This document shows positions 57,837 through 64,000 of a stretch of 64,000 nt of DNA, in pieces. The position numbers were made by a program, and so were the translations under genes. The notes beneath the pieces were generated by a model. The model was not told the origin of the DNA. It made no database searches and worked only from the letters and a program-made list of their open reading frames with translations. Position 1 is the first letter of the stretch. Every line of letters starts with the position of its first letter. The DNA is from CAYLHS01 sp964496205 (lineage in GTDB: Bacteria; Actinomycetota; Acidimicrobiia; Spongiisociales; UBA4744): the NCBI GenBank assembly GCA_964496205.1, contig CAZBXV010000002.1, forward strand, positions 1 through 64,000, given 5' to 3'.

Positions 57837-59326
57837 GATTCGTGGCCGGCCCTGAGATCACGCTTCAGCACCTTGCCGGCGGCATTGCGAGGCAGCTCGT
57901 CGATGGTGGTGACGTGCTTCGGGATCTTGTACCGGGCGAGCTTCCCGTCGCAGAAGGCGATGATGTCGTCCGGGTCGAACGTCTCCTCATCTCGGGGAAC
58001 GACGATCGCGAGACCGACCTCACCCCACCGTTCGTCGGGGACGCCGATCACCGCGACATCGAGCACGTTCGGGTGGTGAAAGAGCACTTGTTCTACTTCT
58101 GCCGGGTACACGTTCTCCCCGCCCGAGATGAACATGTCCTTCCACCGATCGACCAGATAGACGTACCCGTCTTCATCGATGCGTGCAGCGTCGCCGGTGT
58201 GGAGCCAGCCGTCCGTGAACGACGACTCGTTGGCCTCCGGGCGTTCCCAGTAGCCAGGTGTGACGAGCGGACCTCGCACCCACAGCTCGCCGATCTGGTC
58301 CCTGGGCACGTCCTGGCCTTCCTCGCTGACGACCCGAATCTCGGCATGTAGGACCGGCTTGCCCACCGAACCGGCCTTCGAGAGGGCGTGAGCCTCATCG
58401 GTGAGGAAGATCGTCGGCGACGTTTCGGTCATCCCCATGCCCTGTCTGATGACGACCCCTCGGTCGGCGTACCGCTCGAGGAGCGCGACGGGCAGCGCCG
58501 CGCCACCGGATGCCCACGATTCGACCTTGGAGAGGTCTGCGGTTTCCCAGTCGGGATGCTCGGCGAGGAACTGGTACACGGATGGCACGCCGAGGAAGTG
58601 GGTGATCCTCCCGGACGTGAACCATTCGAGCATTCGTCCAGGATCGAACTCCCGGAGGTTGACCGAGGTTGCCCCCATGTGCAGACACGGCGTCGTGTAC
58701 AGGTTGAGCCCTCCGGAATGGAAGGTTGGGAGCACGTTGAGGTTTGTCGAGTCTGCGGTGAGGCCGATGGCGTTGCCGATGTTGACCGCATTCCAGAAGA
58801 ACATGCCGTGCGTGGTGATCGCACCTTTGGGATGTCCGGTCGTGCCCGACGTGTAGAGGATCGCCCAGGGATCGTCGAACGTTGCGGTGACCGGGTGGAC
58901 GGAGGAAGGATCCGAGGCAGCCTTGGCGTTCTCGTAGTCGGATCCAAGCTGGAGCTTCATCGGTACGTCGAGCTGTGCGACGGCGGAAGCGTAGGTGTCT
59001 TCGTGGATGATGACCTTCGGGTGGCAGTCGTTGACGATGAACTGAAGTTCGGGAACGGCGAGACGCCAGTTCAGTGGTACGAGGATCGCGGTGAGCTTCG
59101 CACACGCGAACAGCGCTTCGAACGTATCAGTGGTGTTCCCGGAGAGAAACGCGACTCGATCGCCATCGCCGACGCCCTGGTTTGCGAGCCATGCGGCGAG
59201 GCGTCGCACCCGATCCTCGAGGGAGGCGTACGTGAGCGTGAGACTTCTCCCGTCGTCGATCAGCGCAACCTTGTCGGGGGCCATGTCCGCATGGTGGCCG
59301 ATCCAGTCGTAGGCGGGAATCGTCAT
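57833..59326 (-). CDS. Acyl-CoA synthetase (AMP-binding)
   Basis: A 497-residue adenylate-forming enzyme. The P-loop-like motif is ILYTSGTTGHPKGAI (about 155-168). GMGMTETSP, YGxG-type GWLHTGDAARIDEDGY and the C-terminal PRNAAGKVLKRDL catalytic Lys are complete. It activates a carboxylic acid to acyl-CoA. It heads a two-gene operon with the enoyl-CoA hydratase. The substrate (fatty acid or steroid side chain) is not determinable. Confidence 0.92.
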   Translation of the reverse strand: MTIPAYDWIGHHADMAPDKVALIDDGRSLTLTYASLEDRVRRLAAWLANQGVGDGDRVAFLSGNTTDTFEALFACAKLTAILVPLNWRLAVPELQFIVNDCHPKVIIHEDTYASAVAQLDVPMKLQLGSDYENAKAASDPSSVHPVTATFDDPWAILYTSGTTGHPKGAITTHGMFFWNAVNIGNAIGLTADSTNLNVLPTFHSGGLNLYTTPCLHMGATSVNLREFDPGRMLEWFTSGRITHFLGVPSVYQFLAEHPDWETADLSKVESWASGGAALPVALLERYADRGVVIRQGMGMTETSPTIFLTDEAHALSKAGSVGKPVLHAEIRVVSEEGQDVPRDQIGELWVRGPLVTPGYWERPEANESSFTDGWLHTGDAARIDEDGYVYLVDRWKDMFISGGENVYPAEVEQVLFHHPNVLDVAVIGVPDERWGEVGLAIVVPRDEETFDPDDIIAFCDGKLARYKIPKHVTTIDELPRNAAGKVLKRDLRAGHES

Positions 59327-59368
59327 TTGGTCTCCACTCTTCGCTGAGCCGATGCTACCGATACGCTG

Positions 59369-59407
59369 CGAACCCAGGGCTCAGCGCGACCCTGAGCCCT
59401 GGGTTCG
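59369..59407. repeat. Inverted repeat C, perfect 16-bp arms
   Basis: CGAACCCAGGGCTCAG (59369-59384) and CTGAGCCCTGGGTTCG (59392-59407) are perfect reverse complements separated by 7 nt. It lies between the acyl-CoA synthetase start and the EamA stop on the same strand. It shares its core with repeats A and B. Confidence 0.8.
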
Positions 59408-59429
59408 GTGAGAGGGTGGCTGACGCTGA

Positions 59430-60308
59430 TCAGTCCGGAGCCGGTGTCCTCTCTCGACTGCGAACGATCAGCGCAACAGACAGAAGAATGATCGGCAGGG
59501 CGATCCACACCTGACCGGTGAGATGTTCCTGACCGAGCGTCACCCCGAGGATCACCGCGAACAGCGGATTCACGTATGCGTAGGAGGTGGCAAGTGCGGG
59601 GCGAACGGTGCGCAGCAGGTACATGTAGGCGCTGAAGGCGATCAGCGAGCCCGGAACGATGAGCCACGCGAGCGCCAACCAGGACTTGAGGCTGGGCATC
59701 GCGGTGATCGACTCGCCGAGTGTGAAGCCGATGATGCCGAGTACGACTCCGCCACCGAGCATCTCGATCGCCGTGGACATCAGACCGTCGGGCAGATCGG
59801 TGTGCGCGGACCACACGGAACCGAACGACCACAGGATCGGTGAGATGACGACGAGGACGAGGCCCAGCGGTGCGGCCTTGAAGTCGCCCTCTCCCGAGAG
59901 CAAGAGCACGCCACCGAGACCAACGGCGATACCGAGCCACTCGGTCCGATTCGGCCACCTTCCGAAGAACCCCGATATCAGCGCAGCCCATACGGGAACC
60001 AACGCGACGGCAGTGGCCGTGATTCCCGACCCGACACCAACGTCCTCTGCGACGGTGACCAGTCCCAGGCCGCCAACGAACAGGAGCACGCCGACACCAA
60101 CGGCATTCCTCGACTGCCGTGCCGTTGGGAGCGCGGCTCCACGCCATCGGACCCATGCGAACAGGATCAGCCCGGCCGTGAGCATTCGGATCGACGTACC
60201 GAGAAACGGCGGAAACGTCTCGACCATGAACCGGAGCGCGAGGTAGGTGGAGCTCCAGATGAGGTACACGGCTGCAAGTGCCGCGACGATTGTCCACCGC
60301 TTCGACAT
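59430..60308 (-). CDS. EamA/DMT-superfamily transporter (copy 2)
   Basis: A 292-residue ten-helix DMT transporter of the YdcZ/RhtA-like EamA type (WSSTYLALRFMVETFPPFLGTSIRMLTAGLILFAWVRWRG, PVWAALISGFFGRWPNRTEWLGIAVGLGGVLLL). It may export amino acids or metabolites. Its promoter region is shared with the divergent gene at 60351: AGCGTACCCT carries -10-like hexamers on both strands. Confidence 0.87.
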   Translation of the reverse strand: MSKRWTIVAALAAVYLIWSSTYLALRFMVETFPPFLGTSIRMLTAGLILFAWVRWRGAALPTARQSRNAVGVGVLLFVGGLGLVTVAEDVGVGSGITATAVALVPVWAALISGFFGRWPNRTEWLGIAVGLGGVLLLSGEGDFKAAPLGLVLVVISPILWSFGSVWSAHTDLPDGLMSTAIEMLGGGVVLGIIGFTLGESITAMPSLKSWLALAWLIVPGSLIAFSAYMYLLRTVRPALATSYAYVNPLFAVILGVTLGQEHLTGQVWIALPIILLSVALIVRSRERTPAPD

Positions 60309-60333
60309 GAATCTCCAGGATCGAGGTTGCGCA

Positions 60334-60343
60334 AGCGTACCCT
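60334..60343. promoter_or_regulatory. Overlapping divergent -10-like hexamers
   Basis: AGCGTACCCT reads TACCCT on the plus strand (60338-60343, 7 nt before the ATG at 60351) and TACGCT on the minus strand (60334-60339), 25 nt from the EamA ATG. The two share the GTAC centre. This would be a bidirectional promoter. Confidence 0.45.
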
Positions 60344-60350
60344 GGTCGGC

Positions 60351-61160
60351 ATGCAGTCGTCCTCCGCCCTCGGCCGCCCCATCGTGTGGAGCTACCCGTC
60401 CAACCGTTTCGCAGTGATCGGGTCTGCCGTCGGGGCCGTCATCGTGGCGGTTCTCCGGATGGTTGCGAGTCGTCCGGTGACGATCGGCAATCTGTTCGGC
60501 TCATTCATGGCCCTGTTCCTCGCGTGGGCGGTGGCCAGGGAGATCGATCCCGCAGAGACGATATCGGCGGGTATCGCGCTTGTGGTGGCGGCACTCGCGA
60601 TCCTCCAGTTCGGGTTCGCGTCGATCTGGCTCGTGGTGGGCGCGTTGCTGGGGGTCCGGGCAGCGATCGGCACGGTCGGGGTTCAGCTGACCTGGATCGA
60701 TGCAGCGGCACTTGCAGTCCTCGCCGGGTTTGTCGGGTACCGGTACGGATCGTGGATCGTGGTTGTGGTGCTGGTGGTGGGCGCCGTCTTGGCAGGCGAC
60801 GATCGCAAGGTCCCCGCTGGTGTTGTGGTTGCCGCCGCCGGTGTCGCCGGACTCGTGCTGGGGAGCTCGAGCTCGGGGTGGTCCATGCCGAACACCGACA
60901 CACTCATTGTGATGATCGGGGTGGTCGCATCGATCGTCATCCTCAGTGGCGGGGCATGCCCGGTGCTGCCGACGGACGTGGGTGATCGACTGATCGAGAA
61001 ACGGAGGCTGGACATCGGGCGGGCCGTCGCCGCAGCCGCAGTCGTGATATCGGCGTTTCAGACCGGGTTGCCGTCCGAGTTGAGCCCCGTTGCCGCTGCA
61101 CTCCTTGCGGCGGGGATTGTCAGGCTTGTTCGGTACGTACAGATCGAGCTGGCCGGGTAG
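60351..61160 (+). CDS. Polytopic membrane protein, unknown function
   Basis: A 269-residue protein with about eight or nine hydrophobic helices, rich in Ala, Val and Gly. It is probably a permease-like or membrane-structural protein, but I see no recognisable motif. The ATG at 60351 is chosen for the -10 spacing; the longer frame adds 8 residues. It converges with the DUF2269-like gene, with 8 bp between the stops. Confidence 0.7.
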   Translation: MQSSSALGRPIVWSYPSNRFAVIGSAVGAVIVAVLRMVASRPVTIGNLFGSFMALFLAWAVAREIDPAETISAGIALVVAALAILQFGFASIWLVVGALLGVRAAIGTVGVQLTWIDAAALAVLAGFVGYRYGSWIVVVVLVVGAVLAGDDRKVPAGVVVAAAGVAGLVLGSSSSGWSMPNTDTLIVMIGVVASIVILSGGACPVLPTDVGDRLIEKRRLDIGRAVAAAAVVISAFQTGLPSELSPVAAALLAAGIVRLVRYVQIELAG

Positions 61161-61168
61161 GCGCGGAT

Positions 61169-61609
61169 TCAGGAGCCGAGTCTGAGGATCATCGAGATCA
61201 GTGCGATCGCAACGACCCCTGCATCGACGAGCGCAAGCACACCAAACCTGCGGTAGAGAGCACCAAGCTTCGACCCGTCCGATGTTGCTTGCTGCATCGA
61301 CTTGGTCATGGGTCCTGACACTCTGGCACCGAAGATCGCCCCATTGACGACCGCAAGGATGCCGATGATCACGAACAGGTTGGTGAACTTCCACGGGCTG
61401 TCGAGCACCAGGATCACGCCGCTGATCAGAACGAGGATGCCCATCGGCATGAAGAGCACGTTGCCGAGCTTCTCGAATGAACCTGGCAGGGCCGTGCCGG
61501 TCGTGGCGACCTGTCTGCTCGTCAGCGAAGCGAGGACGCCTACGGCAACACCGGCTCCTAGCCAAATCGCGGCCGTCACGACGTGGGTGATGAGCACGAA
61601 CGTATGCAT
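61169..61609 (-). CDS. DUF2269-like membrane protein
   Basis: A 146-residue membrane protein with four hydrophobic helices. The first helix (HTFVLITHVVTAAIWLGAGVAVG) contains a conserved His and a Trp; later helices are rich in Gly and Val. The pattern fits DUF2269/CopD-like proteins that may bind heme or copper, but ligands are not proven. TAGCTT lies 8 nt before the ATG at 61609. Confidence 0.72.
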   Translation of the reverse strand: MHTFVLITHVVTAAIWLGAGVAVGVLASLTSRQVATTGTALPGSFEKLGNVLFMPMGILVLISGVILVLDSPWKFTNLFVIIGILAVVNGAIFGARVSGPMTKSMQQATSDGSKLGALYRRFGVLALVDAGVVAIALISMILRLGS

Positions 61610-61617
61610 GGAACAAC

Positions 61618-61623
61618 AAGCTA
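61618..61623 (-). promoter_or_regulatory. -10-like TAGCTT before the DUF2269-like gene
   Basis: Minus-strand TAGCTT ends 8 nt before the ATG at 61609. Confidence 0.4.
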
Positions 61624-61674
61624 CTGACGATCGCCGGCCTGACCGGGATGATCCTGGAATCACCGCCGGAGGAC

Positions 61675-62373
61675 CTACCACTCGATCAGCGCGGGCAGCT
61701 TCCTGGCCGACTCGACAGAGAAACGGACCTCGCCCGGGAGTGCAGGCACACCATCAAAACCGGTCGACTCGACGAATGTCCGCAGCTCGACGACGAGCTT
61801 CTCAGGGTCGCGTGTCGCGAGGTCCGCGACGGATCCGACACCCGCATCGAGGTAGAGCCGGGCTCTGATTCCTTTCAGGCCGGTAATCCTGGCGAGATCG
61901 GACAACCGGACCAGCTCCTCGACGGAGGGAAGTGGCACGGCGGCTCGCCGTGATATGTCCTGCCTCGCCGTTGATGTCCTCCCCTGGCTGACCATCTCGT
62001 CGGCCGACTTGATGCCGATCGCCGACACGCGATCCGCGTGGTCCGAATCAACACCACGGAAGTTCCGAAGCGGGAACGGTGTCGGTTCGACCCGGTCTCT
62101 GCGCAGGGTCCTGGCGGTGTGAGACATCACGATGTCGTCGAGGAACTCGTAGTAGTAGTTGATGCCCCACAGGTCGAGCTTGGCCGACTCCTTTGGCACC
62201 GACTCGATCGACGCCACGTAGCTCTCCAGGTCTGAAGGTGTTGCCTCATCCAACTCGATCCCGTGCCCGGCGAGATACTCCTCGAAGTCCTGGACGTACC
62301 CGACGATCCGTTCCGCGGCACCCGATGATCGCCCTCCTCGCCGGAGAAAGGTCGTGAAGGCCTGCTCGTTCAC
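61675..62373 (-). CDS. DUF4332-type helix-hairpin-helix protein
   Basis: A 232-residue protein. The N-terminal about 85 residues form a helical unit resembling the SAM-like core-binding domain of tyrosine recombinases (FTTFLRRGGRSSGAAERIVGYVQDFEEYLAGHG). The C-terminal half has tandem HhH-like segments (DRVSAIGIKSADEMV, LVRLSDLARITGLKGIRARLYLDAGVGSVADLA), as in DUF4332. There is no catalytic recombinase domain. It may bind DNA or protein. The function is unknown. Confidence 0.78.
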   Translation of the reverse strand: MNEQAFTTFLRRGGRSSGAAERIVGYVQDFEEYLAGHGIELDEATPSDLESYVASIESVPKESAKLDLWGINYYYEFLDDIVMSHTARTLRRDRVEPTPFPLRNFRGVDSDHADRVSAIGIKSADEMVSQGRTSTARQDISRRAAVPLPSVEELVRLSDLARITGLKGIRARLYLDAGVGSVADLATRDPEKLVVELRTFVESTGFDGVPALPGEVRFSVESARKLPALIEW

Positions 62374-62377
62374 GATG

Positions 62378-63454
62378 TCAATCTACGCGGGAGTGCGAGG
62401 AGATCTCGACGTCGAGGCCGAGGAAACTCCCGTAGTCCGCAGCCCCGGCCGCGATTCCCTTGATGGTCTTCTGCGTGAACTTCACGAACGCGGTCGGCTC
62501 GATGGAGACCGAACGGGTCTTCACCTTCCGCTTCCATGTGCCCTCGATTCGGCCGCCGACGATGACGATCGGGCTGAACATGCCGTTCAACCCGCGGTTC
62601 ACGAGTTCCATATCTGCGTGGTCGATGATCGCGCTGCGGTCCTTGTAGCTGATCATGTATTCGTCGAACGAGGGGAGGAGGTGTACCCCGCCTCCCGGCG
62701 CCGACGGCTGGTCGGATCCCAGGTAGTAGGTGGTGTCGTCGATGGACTCTTCGATCAGGTCGGCGTCGGCGACTCCGGCCCGCACGTCCTTCATCGTGAG
62801 GCCGCTCCACCAGGCGAAATCCTGGGCGGTTGCCGGGCCATGGCTGGTGAAGTAGCGGCGAGCCGCCTCGACCACCGCCTCATCACGACTGAACGACGGA
62901 GGGTTCGGCACCCACTCGTCGAGAAGGACGAACGTGAATTCCTTGCCTTTCCTCGGCCCGAAGCAGGTGATGCCCTCCTGACCGATCCTCCAAAGGAGAT
63001 GGACCCCGCGGCTCTTGTCCGTCGGTATCCCCGCGGCCGTCATGCGTTCCTTCAGCTCGTCTCTCGTCAGTTGGTGCTCCGCCTCCAGTGCTTTGACGAC
63101 GACCTTCCGTGCCTTTGTCAGGTGCTCTTCCTCGAGACCGATCCGAGTCATGTTCTTGCCGTACGCCTTGATGACGCGTTCTTTCGTGAGGCCCATCATC
63201 CAATGGACGTCCTCAGCAGCCGCGAAGTGGATCGTGCGCCGCATCGTCCAAGTGCGAACGATCCTTCCGTTCCCGATCGACTCCTCCACGTCGGCCTCTG
63301 TGCAGCCGGTCGTTCGCAGCCCGATACCCCAGAGGCTCATCAAGTAGTCCTGTGCCTGCATTGCCCCCATCCAGGACACGACCTGCTCGGGTTTTGTGAA
63401 CGATGTGGCGGAGATCCGTTGATTGGCGAGACGAAGGCGAGTGATGAGCGTCAT
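62378..63454 (-). CDS. Winged-helix DNA-binding protein (HTH_42/AlkZ-like)
   Basis: A 358-residue protein of the winged-helix DNA-binding DUF1006/HTH_42 family. It begins RLRLANQRISATSFTKPEQVVSWMGAMQAQDYLMSLWGIGLR and has WTMRRTIHFAAAEDVHWM, the block shared with AlkZ/YcaQ DNA glycosylases. The QxQ motif of the glycosylases appears as MQAQDYL. It may repair crosslinks or alkylated bases, or be a regulator. TAGGAT lies 8 nt before the ATG. The DUF4332-type gene starts 4 bp after its stop. Confidence 0.85.
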   Translation of the reverse strand: MTLITRLRLANQRISATSFTKPEQVVSWMGAMQAQDYLMSLWGIGLRTTGCTEADVEESIGNGRIVRTWTMRRTIHFAAAEDVHWMMGLTKERVIKAYGKNMTRIGLEEEHLTKARKVVVKALEAEHQLTRDELKERMTAAGIPTDKSRGVHLLWRIGQEGITCFGPRKGKEFTFVLLDEWVPNPPSFSRDEAVVEAARRYFTSHGPATAQDFAWWSGLTMKDVRAGVADADLIEESIDDTTYYLGSDQPSAPGGGVHLLPSFDEYMISYKDRSAIIDHADMELVNRGLNGMFSPIVIVGGRIEGTWKRKVKTRSVSIEPTAFVKFTQKTIKGIAAGAADYGSFLGLDVEISSHSRVD

Positions 63455-63462
63455 GAGAAGGC

Positions 63463-63468
63463 ATCCTA
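63463..63468 (-). promoter_or_regulatory. -10-like TAGGAT before the winged-helix gene
   Basis: Minus-strand TAGGAT ends 8 nt before the ATG at 63454. Confidence 0.4.
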
Positions 63469-63500
63469 TAGGTGGGCGGGGACGAGAATCCCGTGCCCGA

Positions 63501-63974
63501 CTACTGCCCGTCGTATTGCTCGATCACGTCCTCGAGGATGTCAAGCTCGATACCGGCGGCCGCCAGGATTTCGGGAGTGTCGCCGCCGGCGTGGTAGCGA
63601 CGCTGCGCTACGACCCGGGAGATACCGGTGCTGGCGATCAGCATCGCGCATACCCGACATGGCTCCATCGTGCAGTAGATCGTCGTGCCTTCGAGCGGCA
63701 GGCCGTACCTGGCCGCCTGGGCGATGGCGTTTTGCTCGGCGTGCACCGTCCGGACGCAGTGCTGACGGATGGTCCCGTCGTCATCGATGACCTTTTTGAG
63801 GTCGTGGCCCGCTTCGTCGCAGTGGGGCATCCCGGACGGCGATCCAACATAGCCAGTACAGATGATTCGCTTGTTGCGAACGACGACCGCTCCCGACTTG
63901 CCACGGTCGCAGGTGGCCCGGGTAGCAACCTGGTGCACGAGTTCGAGGAAGTACTCATCCCAACTTGGTCTCAT
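63501..63974 (-). CDS. Deoxycytidylate (dCMP) deaminase family protein
   Basis: A 157-residue zinc deaminase. The catalytic HAE motif is VHAEQNAIAQAA (about 80-91) and the zinc-binding PCxxC is MEPCRVCAML. An N-terminal SGAVVVRNKRIICTGYVGSPSG contacts the nucleotide. It converts dCMP to dUMP for dTTP synthesis. ComEB-type proteins are close relatives. The ATG at 63974 is chosen because TAACGT lies 7 nt before it; another start lies three codons upstream. Confidence 0.92.
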   Translation of the reverse strand: MRPSWDEYFLELVHQVATRATCDRGKSGAVVVRNKRIICTGYVGSPSGMPHCDEAGHDLKKVIDDDGTIRQHCVRTVHAEQNAIAQAARYGLPLEGTTIYCTMEPCRVCAMLIASTGISRVVAQRRYHAGGDTPEILAAAGIELDILEDVIEQYDGQ

Positions 63975-63981
63975 GCCGTGC

Positions 63982-63987
63982 ACGTTA
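63982..63987 (-). promoter_or_regulatory. -10-like TAACGT before the dCMP deaminase gene
   Basis: Minus-strand TAACGT ends 7 nt before the ATG at 63974. Confidence 0.4.
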
Positions 63988-64000
63988 CAGGTCTGTGTCA

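Noticed and set aside
54939..59407. IS element or transposon terminal repeats around the P450 cluster
   Set aside because: No transposase, no target-site duplication and no cargo boundaries are visible. The repeats are short inverted repeats within gaps.

Overview
The window reads as ordinary chromosomal sequence of a high-GC actinobacterium. GTG and TTG starts are frequent and stop/start overlaps (ATGA, GTGA, TGATG) are very common. Many secreted proteins carry Thr/Pro-rich tethers, and the regulators include a primary-type sigma factor and a large LuxR-type ATPase. The gene set (reverse transsulfuration, heme A synthase, Hut enzymes, MMPL/RND exporter, P450/acyl-CoA genes) suggests an aerobic heterotroph, perhaps of the Acidimicrobiia; that placement is inference. 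A run of exactly 100 N at 27320-27419 shows a draft or metagenome scaffold. I see no prophage, insertion sequence or CRISPR array.

Left part (1-16.3 kb): a selenocysteine tRNA at the edge; a membrane-anchored HTH protein; a coupled operon for cysteine synthesis from homocysteine (cystathionine beta-synthase, cystathionine gamma-synthase/lyase, TauE/SafE permease); heme A synthase facing a DUF255 thioredoxin-fold protein; a TGS-domain GTPase; a sigma factor; a UDP-glucuronate decarboxylase-like gene between two paralogous CBS-pair genes; a HerA-like ATPase with a coiled-coil tail; glycerate kinase coupled to a zinc-ribbon protein; and a LOG-family protein.

Middle (16.3-40 kb): a single-chain alpha-beta fusion of 2-oxoacid dehydrogenase E1 coupled to a hemerythrin-like protein; hutH and hutU, with hutI about 7 kb away; an aldo/keto reductase and nitroreductase pair; a glycogen-debranching-type enzyme; a five-gene operon of three small anchored or secreted proteins, ApbE and a ferric-reductase-like membrane protein, interrupted by what looks like a false assembly gap; a secreted metallophosphoesterase; a beta-lactamase-fold lipoprotein; GDPD plus MOSC; a small secreted protein; DUF4242; and a large LuxR regulator.

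Right part (40-64 kb): a B12-binding radical SAM enzyme divergent from a zinc-finger protein; a broken FAD oxidoreductase; a macro-domain protein; MFS, EamA and MMPL/RND transporters; a squalene/phytoene synthase; TypA/BipA; a P450, MaoC, enoyl-CoA hydratase and acyl-CoA ligase cluster whose three intergenic gaps hold related inverted repeats; a DUF4332 protein; a winged-helix protein; and a dCMP deaminase.

Two cross-cutting patterns stand out. More than twenty start codons have a TANNNT hexamer only 6-10 nt upstream, suggesting widespread leaderless transcription. Short repeated words and hairpins recur in the intergenic gaps. No stretch over 300 bases lacks a gene.
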